Assembly: GCA_963605745.1 (NCBI GenBank)
Contig: CAVCWT010000028.1
Coordinates: forward strand, 1 to 36,755
DNA: 36,755 nucleotides
From: CAG-791 sp963605745
Lineage (GTDB): Bacteria; Bacillota; Clostridia; Lachnospirales; Lachnospiraceae
Direction of reading: 5' to 3'
The translations under genes were made by a program, and so were the position numbers. Shown here in pieces: positions 22,778-31,528 of this stretch. Under the pieces are notes generated by a model. That model was not told where the DNA came from, did not search any database, and saw nothing but the letters and a program-made list of their open reading frames with translations. Position 1 is the first letter of the stretch. Each line of letters starts with the position of its first letter.

Positions 22778-24076
22778 ATGGGCTTTCCAAAGGATTTTTT
22801 ATGGGGAGCGGCCAGTGCCGCAGCTCAAATCGAGGGCGGCTATGACGAAGACGGCCGGACACCATCCGTTTGGGATTTGATGGGGGATGGGAAAATCAAC
22901 AACAACGAAACCTGCCATATCGCCTGTGACCATTATCATCACTGGCGTGAGGATGTGGAAATGATGAAGCAGCTTGGCTTGAAGGCCTATCGCTTTTCAA
23001 TCAGCTGGAGCAGGGTGATTCCCTGCCCCGGCAAGATCAATGAAAAGGGCCTTGCGTTTTATTGCAATCTGGTGGATGCGCTTACAGAAGCGGGCATCGA
23101 GCCGATGATTACTCTGTTTCACAGTGATCTGCCTCAGTGGTCTTTTGAAAAAGGCGGATGGCTAAGAGATGAGACCGTAGAGGATTTTGCTTTTTTTGCC
23201 CGCACTATGTCAGAGGCTCTTTCTGATAAAGTGAAATATTGGTTTACGATGAACGAGCCGCAATGTTTCCATGGAGACTTCCTCGATCTGGCTGGCAAAA
23301 AAGGAGATGAAGAAGCGGCAAAGAAGGCCTATCGAACGATTTTGCTATGCCATGGCAGGGCAGTGCAGGAGCTGCGCGCTGTAGCAAAGCAGCCACTGAA
23401 AATCGGCATGGTAATCATGGGTTTGCCGGTTGAGGCCGTACCGGGAGTTTTAAATGAAGAGCAGGCTTTTGGACTCATGGCTTCTGATGCAGGTGGCTAT
23501 ATGGGCATGACGCGCTGGGTTGATCCCATGATTTCAGGTAATGTTCCGGATCGCGTGGCGGACACTCTTTCCGGCGACGATATGCAGATTATCCATCAGC
23601 CGCTGGACCTGTTTGCTGTAAATGCCTATGGGGCCATGAATTTTTACGCGCATCCGGGACGTCCCAATCCGCTGGTATATCCGGGACTTCCGAAATCTCA
23701 TATCGGTATGCCGATTCGGCCGGAGTGCCTGTACTATATGGCCAAATACGCATGGCAGCGCTATCACTTACCGGTTCTGTTTACGGAGAATGGCTTTTCC
23801 AACATTGACTTTGTAATGAGGGACGGAAAAGTGCATGACCCCCAACGGATCGACTATATTCATACCTATCTGATTGCTCTTCGCAGAGCAATTGAGGAAG
23901 GAATCCCGATAGAAGGATATCTGTACTGGTCAATTCTGGATAATTTTGAATGGTTTAAGGGCTATGACTTGCGCTTTGGTTTAATTTATGTGGATTACCG
24001 CACGCAGAAGCGGGTCTTGAAGGACTCTGCTTATGATTATGCGGAAATTATCCGCACGAACGGTGAAAATCTTTAA
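22778..24076 (+). CDS. GH1 beta-glycosidase
   Basis: An intracellular retaining beta-glucosidase or beta-galactosidase, 432 residues, no signal peptide. It begins MGFPKDFLWGAASAAAQIEGG. Acid/base Glu160 is in TMNEPQ and nucleophile Glu337 is in FTENGFSN. Near the C-terminus NFEW (389-392) supplies the Glu-Trp pair that binds a free, non-phosphorylated glycosyl unit; 6-phospho-glycosidases usually lack this pair. This agrees with import by a symporter rather than a PTS. The ATG follows GAAGGAG by nine bases and overlaps the tail of the symporter context. Exact substrate unknown. Confidence 0.93.
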   Translation: MGFPKDFLWGAASAAAQIEGGYDEDGRTPSVWDLMGDGKINNNETCHIACDHYHHWREDVEMMKQLGLKAYRFSISWSRVIPCPGKINEKGLAFYCNLVDALTEAGIEPMITLFHSDLPQWSFEKGGWLRDETVEDFAFFARTMSEALSDKVKYWFTMNEPQCFHGDFLDLAGKKGDEEAAKKAYRTILLCHGRAVQELRAVAKQPLKIGMVIMGLPVEAVPGVLNEEQAFGLMASDAGGYMGMTRWVDPMISGNVPDRVADTLSGDDMQIIHQPLDLFAVNAYGAMNFYAHPGRPNPLVYPGLPKSHIGMPIRPECLYYMAKYAWQRYHLPVLFTENGFSNIDFVMRDGKVHDPQRIDYIHTYLIALRRAIEEGIPIEGYLYWSILDNFEWFKGYDLRFGLIYVDYRTQKRVLKDSAYDYAEIIRTNGENL

Positions 24077-24152
24077 GCAATATCATCCTTGGAAAAATTA
24101 AGATGCGGAAATAGATACCTTGGTTTTAAAAGCAAAAGAAGGAGAAGTCAAC

Positions 24153-26585
24153 ATGCGTCAGAAGATAACCTTCAATGAGAACTGGACCTTCACCAAACCG
24201 GGAGAGGCGCCGCAGGCAGTGGACCTGCCGCATACCTGGAATGCGGCAGACGGAACCGACGGCGGGAATGACTATTACCGCGGAACCTGCACGTATAAGA
24301 AATCATTTGCTGCGCCGCAGCATACCACAGAGGAAGAGGTCTGGCTGGAGTTCGAGGGAGCGGCGATGACGGCTGTGATCTCCCTGAACGGACAGGAGCT
24401 GGGAAGGCATGAGGGAGGGTATTCCACCTTCCGTGTGAATCTGACCCCGACACTGGCAGGTGAGAACGGAATCAAAGAATTCAATGAGCTGGTTGTGACG
24501 GTGGACAACAGCGCAAATGATCACGTCTATCCGCAGAAAGCGGATTTTACCTTCTATGGTGGTCTGTACCGCGACGTTCATTTGGTTGTCGTTCCAAAGA
24601 GCCATCTGGCGCTTGGAATGGACGGAACCTGCGGATTGAAGATAACGCCTAAGGTATCGGAAGATTTGACAAGTGCCGAGGTCTTGCTGGAGGCCTTCTG
24701 CGAGAACACGCCGGACGGAACACCGGTGCGGTTTGGGATCGCAGAGCCTGCAGGAGTGGCAGCAGACGTGCCCGTCGAAGCAATAGCAGAAGCAGCAGAG
24801 GGCAAGGGCGGAGCAGAAGTGCAGGTTGCAGCGGAAATGGAAGCGGCCGCAGAGAGAACCGCAGGAGTTGCTGTCGGAATCGTGGAAAATGGTTACGCAA
24901 AGGCCGTGATTACCCTTACTGCCGTTCACCTGTGGGACGGCACTGCGGATCCGTATCTCTACTATGCGGAGGCGAGCCTTCCGGATGAGAACGGAGGGGA
25001 TGCAGTTACCGCTGCCTTTGGTTGCCGGCAGATCGCATTCCGGCCGGATACCGGCTTTTGGCTGAACGGGAGGAATGTGCGCCTCGTTGGAACAGCCAGA
25101 CATCAGGACTGCGAAGGTCTGGGCAATGCCCTGACGGCTGCACAGCACGAGGAGGACATTCGGCTGATCCTTGAGATGGGAGCGAATACGGTACGTCTTG
25201 CGCACTATCAGCACGCGCAGTATTTCTATGACTTGTGCGACCGGTATGGCCTCGTTGTCTGGGCAGAGATTCCGTACATCACCCAGCACCTTCCGAATGG
25301 GAAGGCGAACACATTAAGCCAGATGACCGAACTGGTCAAGCAAAATTACAACCACCCCTCCATCATCTGCTGGGGCCTTTCCAATGAGATTACGGCATCG
25401 GGCGGCGTGAGCGAAGACATGGTGGAGAACCACAAGGCGCTGAATGACCTGTGCCACGAACTGGATGCCACGAGACCGACAACCATGGCCCATGTCTTCA
25501 TGCTGGATCCGAATGACCCGTTCGTGCAGCTGCCGGATATCTGCAGCTACAACCTGTACTATGGCTGGTATCTGGGAGAGCTGGGGCAGAACGATGAATT
25601 TTTTGACACCTTCCATTCAAGTCACCCGGACCGTGTGATCGGCCTGTCGGAGTACGGCGCCGATGCGAATCCGGCCTACCAGAGCGGCAAGCCGGAGCGG
25701 GGCGATTGGAGCGAGAGCTATCAGGCGGAGTATCACGAGCATATGCTGCAGATGTGGGCGGAGCGGCCGTACATCTGGGCGATGCATGTGTGGAACGGTT
25801 TTGATTTTGGCGCCGACGGACGAGAGGAGGGCGGCAAGCCCGGACAGAACCAGAAGGGTCTTGTCACGTTCGACAGGAAGCTGAAAAAGGATGCCTATTA
25901 TATCTACAAGGCATATCTGAGCCAGGATCCTTTTGTCCATTTGTGCGGAAGGCGCTATGTGAACCGAACCGAGGAGCAGACAGAGATTAAGGTCTATTCG
26001 AATCAGAAGAAGATAACCCTCCTGGTAGACGGCGAGGTGTTCGGGCAGCAGGAGGGAGACAAGATCTTCCGGTTCCGTGTACCGATTACCGGAACGCACC
26101 GCATCGAGGCAGTTTGTGAGAGAGGCTTAGATACAAAAGAATCTAATGCGCAGAACGTGGAGGAAGCGGCAGCAGGCGCAGACAGTTTGGGAAAGACCAG
26201 GGACGCCTTGGCAGACGCTTGCCATGACACTATGACGATTACAAAGGTGGAGAAGCCGGACGCAGGCTACCGGGCGGCAGGCCAGGTGGAGAACTGGTTT
26301 GACAAGCCGGAGGAGCTTGTGAAGGAGGGGTATTACTCCATCATGGATTCCATGACAGAGCTTCAGCAAAATCCAAAGGCAGCAGCACTGCTCGCCCGGA
26401 TTATGGAGAAGGCAAAGTCCAGCTACGGCGATGTGGCGCAGAACATCGAGATGCCGGAGGCTGTGCAGCGCCAGATGGCGAAGATGCCGCTGCAGGCATT
26501 GCTAAAGCAGGCCGGGAAGGCCGTGACACCGGCCATGGTGCAGCAGCTGAATGCCGCACTGAACCAGATCAAAAAGGAAGGGTGA
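24153..26585 (+). CDS. GH2 beta-galactosidase-like enzyme with helical tail
   Basis: A cytoplasmic glycoside hydrolase of 810 residues. It has a jelly-roll N-domain (MRQKITFNENWTF.., DLPHTWNA), an Ig-like domain, a TIM barrel (LVGTARHQD; acid/base Glu412 in LSNEIT; nucleophile Glu500 in GLSEYGAD) and a C-terminal domain. Members hydrolyse beta-galactosides, beta-glucuronides or beta-mannosides; galactoside is most likely here. Residues about 201-246 form an unusual Ala/Glu-rich insert. Residues 727-810 form a separate helical module resembling the N-terminus of the next gene. AGGAGA is six to seven bases before the ATG at 24153. Confidence 0.9.
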   Translation: MRQKITFNENWTFTKPGEAPQAVDLPHTWNAADGTDGGNDYYRGTCTYKKSFAAPQHTTEEEVWLEFEGAAMTAVISLNGQELGRHEGGYSTFRVNLTPTLAGENGIKEFNELVVTVDNSANDHVYPQKADFTFYGGLYRDVHLVVVPKSHLALGMDGTCGLKITPKVSEDLTSAEVLLEAFCENTPDGTPVRFGIAEPAGVAADVPVEAIAEAAEGKGGAEVQVAAEMEAAAERTAGVAVGIVENGYAKAVITLTAVHLWDGTADPYLYYAEASLPDENGGDAVTAAFGCRQIAFRPDTGFWLNGRNVRLVGTARHQDCEGLGNALTAAQHEEDIRLILEMGANTVRLAHYQHAQYFYDLCDRYGLVVWAEIPYITQHLPNGKANTLSQMTELVKQNYNHPSIICWGLSNEITASGGVSEDMVENHKALNDLCHELDATRPTTMAHVFMLDPNDPFVQLPDICSYNLYYGWYLGELGQNDEFFDTFHSSHPDRVIGLSEYGADANPAYQSGKPERGDWSESYQAEYHEHMLQMWAERPYIWAMHVWNGFDFGADGREEGGKPGQNQKGLVTFDRKLKKDAYYIYKAYLSQDPFVHLCGRRYVNRTEEQTEIKVYSNQKKITLLVDGEVFGQQEGDKIFRFRVPITGTHRIEAVCERGLDTKESNAQNVEEAAAGADSLGKTRDALADACHDTMTITKVEKPDAGYRAAGQVENWFDKPEELVKEGYYSIMDSMTELQQNPKAAALLARIMEKAKSSYGDVAQNIEMPEAVQRQMAKMPLQALLKQAGKAVTPAMVQQLNAALNQIKKEG

Positions 26586-26590
26586 AGAGA

Positions 26591-27931
26591 ATGAAGAAGG
26601 TGGAACTGTCTCTGGACAGCAAGGTGCAGGAAATCCTTTCCTATGAAGAGGGGAAGGCAGTCTTTGAACGCTTCCTTCCGGGGGCTGCCAAGCGCCTTGC
26701 AGGGCAGCCGGCGGCACTTGGCTTTACGGCAAGAAAGCTCCTTGGGTATATGGGAGGCGCACTTCCAAAGGAGGCTGTGGAGGCACTGGACAATGCGCTG
26801 CAGGGATTGGAACTGTACAGCGAGGAGCCGGAGCTGCAGGATACGCCGCTGACATCGGATGCAGCACAAACCGTGCAGGAGCCGGAAAGAGATGCCATCT
26901 ATCCCGGCAGGGTGTGGCGCGATACAAACGGACACCGGATTCAGGCGCACGGCGGCGCGTTGTTTTACGAGGACGGAACCTATTACTGGTATGGAGAGAA
27001 CAAGGACCGGACAGATGGAAAGGGAGAGGTATGGACCTGGGGAATCCGGGCTTATCGCTCGACGGATCTGTACAACTGGGAGGATCTGGGACTCATCATT
27101 GAGCCGGATTTCTCTGACAAAAAAGCGCCCATGCACCCTTCCAGTCACGCAGATAGGCCGCACATTGCGAAATGTCCGGCAACCGGCAAATACGTCTGCT
27201 GGATCAAGCACTGCGGGGAGGCGGCCTGCTTTACCGTGCTGGAGGCGAATTCCTTTATGGGACCGTATGAGGTGAAACGGAGTCATTATCGTCCGTTCGA
27301 CTATGAGGTCGGGGATTTTGATCTGGCCGTGGATGGGGAAAAGGCTTACCTTTGGATGGATGCCAATCACAAGGGAATCGTCACACTGGCACTTAGCAGG
27401 GATTTCCTGGAGGTTGAAAAGGAACTCTGCCGGCAGTATGAGGATCTGCATGCGCCGTTTTGCCGGGAGGGAGTTGCGGTATTCCGGCACGGGGGAGAGT
27501 GGTTCATGCTGACCTCCGGGATGACGGGATATGTTCCGAACCGGAGTGAGAGCGCGGTGGCAAAGGCACCGGATGAACCCTTTGTCAGCATCGGTGATCC
27601 GCATGTGGCGGATGAGAGCCATGCATCCTTCAACAGCCAGATCAGCCAGGTGTTCCGGCTGCCGGGTCTGGAGGATCGGTATATTGCACTGGCGGACCGG
27701 TGGGTTCCGGATTATCCGGTGGATGGACGGCTGGCCGATATTCTGGAGCGGTGCACGGCGCAGCGCTTTGATCCGGAGCATTATAAGGCAACCGAAGAGG
27801 AGCGCAGGATTCTGATGGAGAGTCCGATGCTGGATAGCGCGAATACCTCGAAGGCCGATTATGTGTGGCTGCCAGTTGTCTTCGAAGAAGGAAGACCGCG
27901 GATTTACTGGCAGGAGAGCTGGAGAGTGTAG
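26591..27931 (+). CDS. GH43-like beta-propeller hydrolase with N-terminal helical module
   Basis: A 446-residue enzyme without a signal peptide. Residues 1-75 are a helical segment (SLDSKVQEILSYEEGKAVF..PKEAVEALDNALQGL) similar to the tail of the GH2 protein. From about 105 onward is a five-bladed propeller: RIQAHGGALFYEDGTYYWYGE, ADRPHIAKCPATGKYVCWIKH, DFDLAVDGEKAYLWMD and others. The IQAHGG pattern (Gln118-His120) recalls the subfamilies 24 and 34, which act on beta-1,3-galactans or on arabinofuranosides and galactofuranosides. Some lack the usual Asp base. The start is the ATG at 26591, five bases after the GH2 stop, with AGGAAGG upstream. Confidence 0.8.
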   Translation: MKKVELSLDSKVQEILSYEEGKAVFERFLPGAAKRLAGQPAALGFTARKLLGYMGGALPKEAVEALDNALQGLELYSEEPELQDTPLTSDAAQTVQEPERDAIYPGRVWRDTNGHRIQAHGGALFYEDGTYYWYGENKDRTDGKGEVWTWGIRAYRSTDLYNWEDLGLIIEPDFSDKKAPMHPSSHADRPHIAKCPATGKYVCWIKHCGEAACFTVLEANSFMGPYEVKRSHYRPFDYEVGDFDLAVDGEKAYLWMDANHKGIVTLALSRDFLEVEKELCRQYEDLHAPFCREGVAVFRHGGEWFMLTSGMTGYVPNRSESAVAKAPDEPFVSIGDPHVADESHASFNSQISQVFRLPGLEDRYIALADRWVPDYPVDGRLADILERCTAQRFDPEHYKATEEERRILMESPMLDSANTSKADYVWLPVVFEEGRPRIYWQESWRV

Positions 27932-28046
27932 CTTGCGTACGCGGCAGCGATCATAGAGTCAGAGTACAGAGTATGTTCAGACCATGCTGGAAGCGCGGAA
28001 GGACGACAATGTCACGGCAGCGCATGAAAAGGGAAGGGGAAAGTGA

Positions 28047-30524
28047 ATGAACTACTACGGTGCAACGAGCAAGGAAATGTCAGACCGCGAGAAGCGTAAT
28101 ACTGCGCTGGCGCGCCGGGCGGCAGCAGAGAGCTATGTGCTGCTGCAGAATCCGGAGCACACGCTGCCTCTGCAGGGAGAGAAGATCGCTCTGTACGGCA
28201 TGGGCGGCCGATGCACGGTAGCCGGCGGAAAAGGAAGCGGTGAGAGCAATCCCCGTTATGTTGTCAGCATTGAGCAGGGACTGGAGAATGCCGGCTACAC
28301 CGTTACCAGCAAGAGCTGGCTGGATGATTATGATCGGGAGAATGCGGAACGCTACGAAGAGTTCCGCCAGATGGTGGAGTCTCATCTGGTCGGCCTGACG
28401 AAGCCGAACGAGGTGATCGGGACGGCACACAGCTTCAAGTACACCTGCCCTTCCGGACGGATGGTAAATGAGGCGGATGTGGCAGCAAGCGATACAGATA
28501 CTGCCATCTATGTCCTGACCCGTGAGGCCGGTGAGGGAAATGATCGAAGGCCTGACAAGGGCGATTTCCGGATGACAGACATTGAGGTGGAGAACGTGCA
28601 GTTCCTCTGTGACCACTATGCACATGTCACGGTTGTCATAAATGTGGGCGGCATGGTGGATCTGACGCCGATTGTGGACCTTCCGATTGCCATCGTCTAC
28701 ATGGTGCAGGGCGGCATGGAGGGCGGCAATGCTCTGGCAGACGTGCTCTCGGGCAAGGTGAACTTTGGCGGACGTCTGGCGGACAGCTGGCTGATGAACT
28801 ATGAGCAGATTCCGGGCGGCGATTACTACAGCAGCCTGGACGGCGATCTGGAGAACGAGTATTACACAGAAGGGATGTACGTTGGCTACCGCTATTACGA
28901 CAGCTTTGGTATCGAGCCGCGGTATCCCTTCGGCTATGGCCTGAGCTACACAACCTTCGAACAGAAGGTGTTGTCCGTTTCCCTTGAGGGGTCCAAGGTC
29001 ACGACGAAGATACAGGTTACGAACACCGGCGATGCAGCAGGACGCGAGGTTGTGCAGGTCTATCTCTCCGTTCCCGGGAGCGTGGAAAAGAGCCTTGCTG
29101 CATTTGGCAAAACATCCCTCCTGCCGGCCGGGACTGCCGAGGAGCTGATACTCACCTTCGACCTGAAGGACAACGCTGTCTACAATGAGGAAGGCTCCTG
29201 CTGGGAGCTGCCGCAGGGAAATTATCTGGTGCAGGCAGGTGCACACAGCCGGAGCGTAGCTGCAGCTGCTGTTCTGACATTGGCTGAAACGGTTCCAACA
29301 AGACAGTGCCGCAGCTGCTGCAGGGCCCAGGAGAACTGGCCGCGTCCGGAGCTCGCGGCAGAGGATGCAGCAGGGAAGAATGAACAAAACGGCCAGAATT
29401 CGCAGAACGATTCTGGTGCGGCACTGCCGGAGGGCTTGCCGGTACTGGTGGTGGATCCTGCTGTTTTCACCTGCGAGCTGGTGGACTATACAGAGCCTGC
29501 AGCAGAGGAATCCGAGAAGGTGAAGGAGGTGCTGGACCGGCTGACCACGGAGCAGCAGGTGGAGCTCCTGCGAGGCGGTGATCTGCAGAACCAGACCATT
29601 CCGCATTTCCAGATTATGGGAGCCGGCGGCAAGACGGCGATTACACTTCTGGAGCAGGGAGTACCGAATATCATCTTCAGCGACGGACCGGCCGGCGTGA
29701 ACATCATGGAGGAGCTGACGGTAACGGAGAGTGGAACCTTCCGGCCGGCCAAGCCCCTGGAGCGCTACAACTGGGGCGCCATGAAGCAGATGATGAAATA
29801 TATGGTCAGCACGGACGGAACGAGAGTGTATCGTTATGCAACCGCCTGGCCGGTGGAGCTGCTCGTGGCGCAGAGCTGGGATACAGGGCTTCTGGAGGAG
29901 ATGGGCGCTGCAGTTGCTAAGGAGCTGGAGGAGTTCGGAATTACGCTCTTGTTGGCACCGGCTATGAACATTCACCGGAATCCCCTGTGCGGGCGGAATT
30001 TTGAATATTATTCCGAGGATCCGCTTGTCAGCGGCAAGATGGCAGCAGCCTATGTGCGCGGCATCCAGAGCAGGAAGGGCGTTGGTGCGACGATCAAGCA
30101 TTTCTGCTGCAATAACCAGGAAGAGAATCGTCTTGCGGTGAACGAGAATGTCAGCGAGAAGGCGCTGCGCGAGATCTATCTGAAGGGCTTCGAAATCGCC
30201 GTGAAGGAGAGTAGTCCGCTGTCCCTGATGACGAGCTACAATCAGCTGAACGGAGCCTACACCGGCTGCAGGAAGGATCTGATCACAGACATCCTTCGCT
30301 GCGAGTGGGGCTATAAGGGTCTCGTGATGACGGACTGGGGAACCAGATACCATGCAGCAGAGGCACTGAAGGCCCAGACCGATCTGATGATGCCTGGCTG
30401 CGATGCAGACCGGGACACCGTGCTGGAGGCGCTGAAGGATGGTAATGTCACGGCGCCGCAGGTTCGAAACAGTGCGGCCAGAGTACTGGAGCTGATTGAG
30501 GGGAGCCTGACAGGCGAGCTGTAA
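28047..30524 (+). CDS. GH3 beta-glucosidase, circularly permuted domain order
   Basis: An 825-residue cytoplasmic retaining glycosidase. Domains are in permuted order: the alpha/beta sandwich comes first (about 25-250) with acid/base Glu163 in REAGEGNDR, then a fibronectin III-like domain (TTFEQKVLSVSL.., about 300-400), a low-complexity linker (about 435-460), and the TIM-like barrel last, with KHFCCNNQE and the nucleophile Asp763 in MTDWG. This order is known from some rumen and gut Lachnospiraceae and Ruminococcaceae enzymes. Substrates should be short beta-linked gluco- or galacto-oligosaccharides. GGGGAAAG precedes the start. A 115-base gap follows the GH43-like gene. The long reading frame on the opposite strand is only its shadow. 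Confidence 0.92.
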   Translation: MNYYGATSKEMSDREKRNTALARRAAAESYVLLQNPEHTLPLQGEKIALYGMGGRCTVAGGKGSGESNPRYVVSIEQGLENAGYTVTSKSWLDDYDRENAERYEEFRQMVESHLVGLTKPNEVIGTAHSFKYTCPSGRMVNEADVAASDTDTAIYVLTREAGEGNDRRPDKGDFRMTDIEVENVQFLCDHYAHVTVVINVGGMVDLTPIVDLPIAIVYMVQGGMEGGNALADVLSGKVNFGGRLADSWLMNYEQIPGGDYYSSLDGDLENEYYTEGMYVGYRYYDSFGIEPRYPFGYGLSYTTFEQKVLSVSLEGSKVTTKIQVTNTGDAAGREVVQVYLSVPGSVEKSLAAFGKTSLLPAGTAEELILTFDLKDNAVYNEEGSCWELPQGNYLVQAGAHSRSVAAAAVLTLAETVPTRQCRSCCRAQENWPRPELAAEDAAGKNEQNGQNSQNDSGAALPEGLPVLVVDPAVFTCELVDYTEPAAEESEKVKEVLDRLTTEQQVELLRGGDLQNQTIPHFQIMGAGGKTAITLLEQGVPNIIFSDGPAGVNIMEELTVTESGTFRPAKPLERYNWGAMKQMMKYMVSTDGTRVYRYATAWPVELLVAQSWDTGLLEEMGAAVAKELEEFGITLLLAPAMNIHRNPLCGRNFEYYSEDPLVSGKMAAAYVRGIQSRKGVGATIKHFCCNNQEENRLAVNENVSEKALREIYLKGFEIAVKESSPLSLMTSYNQLNGAYTGCRKDLITDILRCEWGYKGLVMTDWGTRYHAAEALKAQTDLMMPGCDADRDTVLEALKDGNVTAPQVRNSAARVLELIEGSLTGEL

Positions 30525-30578
30525 GCATGCAGGAGCATATGCCATCGGGGTGTGAGCAAAATAGTTACAATGTTTTTT

Positions 30579-30612
30579 GGGGGAACGCGAGTGAATGCGT
30601 TCCCCCTTTCTT
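30579..30612 (+). terminator. Intrinsic terminator after the GH3 gene
   Basis: GGGGGAACGC pairs perfectly with GCGTTCCCCC around GAGTGAAT and is followed by TTTC TTG. A T-run on its upstream side (TGTTTTTT) also makes it usable from the other strand. It ends the carbohydrate locus. Confidence 0.85.
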
Positions 30613-30654
30613 GTAGTTTTAGCCGCTGCCTGTTTCAACATGAATCGGCGGCTT

Positions 30655-30690
30655 TTCAAAAGTACATCGGTTAGCGTATACTAATACCTA
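30655..30690 (+). promoter_or_regulatory. Promoter with GGTTAG-N6-CTAA operator, gene 30773
   Basis: TATACT (30677-30682) is a good -10, with TTCAAA (30655-30660) sixteen bases upstream as a weak -35. The dyad GGTTAG (30669-30674) and CTAATACC (30681-30688) overlaps the spacer and -10. Its pattern is like the promoter at 31435 and like the first half of DtxR/IdeR boxes. A metalloregulator is therefore suspected, not shown. Confidence 0.5.
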
Positions 30691-30772
30691 TGTCAAAATC
30701 ATGAAGCCGGAGATGTTTCGGGCATTTGTGAAGAAGGATGGAAAATCAAAGTAAAGGAGACGGCGGATTCAA

Positions 30773-31276
30773 ATGGTCATAACTGCGCTTGCAACCGTCA
30801 TGCTCATGGCAGCATATTTTCTGCTCCTGTATTCGTGTGTGGGCTGGATTCAGGATAAACGGCTTTTCTCCTCCGCACCGAAGGAGATTCTTGCGGTAAT
30901 TCCCGACAGGAAAGAGCGATTTCCCGGGGCTCATATCATTGGGTGGGCGATGGCTGGAATTGCTGCCTTTGTGTTTCTTGGCGCATTTGTGCTCGGCGCA
31001 TGGGACGGGATCCGAAATGATTTCGATTTTATGAGTCTCTTCACAAGGTTTCTTGTGATGCTGTATCTCATGGAAATCTATGATATTTTCTTTTTCGACT
31101 GGGTTCTTCTATGCCACTGCGGGTTCTATCCGTATTTTTATCCGGAGACAAAGGAAATCGTCGGACCGCATCTGTTTGGATTTAATGCAAAGTCCCACTT
31201 CATTCATTTTATACTCTATATTCCTGCAAGTGCGGTGGTCGCAGGAGTATGCATGTTGATTCATATGTTCTGGTGA
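30773..31276 (+). CDS. Small polytopic membrane protein of unknown function
   Basis: A 167-residue protein with about four hydrophobic segments: residues 1-25, 52-80, 90-115 and 140-167. Between them are a conserved-looking short loop (YSCVGWIQDKRLF), the sequence DFMSLFTRFLVML and the aromatic motif YDIFFFDWVLLCHCGFYPYFYPETKE. It contains several Cys and His residues (HCGFY, FIHFIL). AAAGGAGA lies about twelve bases before the ATG. I recognise no family. Because its promoter dyad matches that of the ABC pair downstream, it may act with it. Confidence 0.7.
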   Translation: MVITALATVMLMAAYFLLLYSCVGWIQDKRLFSSAPKEILAVIPDRKERFPGAHIIGWAMAGIAAFVFLGAFVLGAWDGIRNDFDFMSLFTRFLVMLYLMEIYDIFFFDWVLLCHCGFYPYFYPETKEIVGPHLFGFNAKSHFIHFILYIPASAVVAGVCMLIHMFW

Positions 31277-31283
31277 GAGGCCG

Positions 31284-31315
31284 TTTTTTGAACTGACGAG
31301 TTAGCTGAATCTGAA
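31284..31315 (+). promoter_or_regulatory. Decayed duplicate of the ABC promoter
   Basis: TTTTTTGAAC (31284-31293) is followed, after six bases, by GTTAGC (31300-31305). The same two blocks with identical spacing occur at 31431-31452. Here the would-be -10 reads TCTGAA. It looks like a duplicated promoter half that has lost function. Confidence 0.35.
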
Positions 31316-31409
31316 AGTGATCAAAATCGCAGTTCAGTCGCTTACGAAGCTGGAATCGGCCGGTGAGGGGCTGGCAACATCGGATAGGGAGCGCAGTAAA
31401 AGGGAATTT

Positions 31410-31436
31410 TGCGGCTGATGACAGGCCGCATTTTTT
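31410..31436 (+). terminator. Intrinsic terminator upstream of the ABC pair
   Basis: TGCGGC (31410-31415) pairs with GCCGCA (31425-31430) around TGATGACAG and is followed by six T residues. It ends transcription from the small membrane-protein gene before the ABC promoter, and the T-run is shared with the -35 of the ABC promoter. Confidence 0.7.
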
Positions 31437-31463
31437 GAACATTACGGTTAGCCTATTCTAATC
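31435..31463 (+). promoter_or_regulatory. Promoter with GGTTAG-N6-CTAA operator, ABC pair
   Basis: TTGAAC (31435-31440) and TCTAAT (31457-31462) are separated by 16 bases. GGTTAGCCTATTCTAA (31446-31461) overlaps them and differs at only two positions from the 16-base GGTTAGSCTAACCTAA core of DtxR/IdeR iron boxes. The same dyad precedes gene 30773. Another GCTAATCGCGACTAA lies just after it (about 31467-31481). An iron- or manganese-responsive repressor is an inference from the motif. Confidence 0.5.
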
Positions 31464-31528
31464 GAAGCTAATCGCGACTAAAAATGCTGAAATGTAATCG
31501 CAAAGCTTATGAAAGGAGCACTTAGAGC

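Noticed and set aside
22778..24076. GH1 as a 6-phospho-beta-glucosidase
   Set aside because: NFEW near the C-terminus is the pattern for free glycosides, and a symporter rather than a PTS lies next to it.
28080..30659. 859-codon open frame on the minus strand
   Set aside because: It mirrors the GH3 gene and has no ribosome-binding site or recognisable domain, so it is a shadow of the codon bias.
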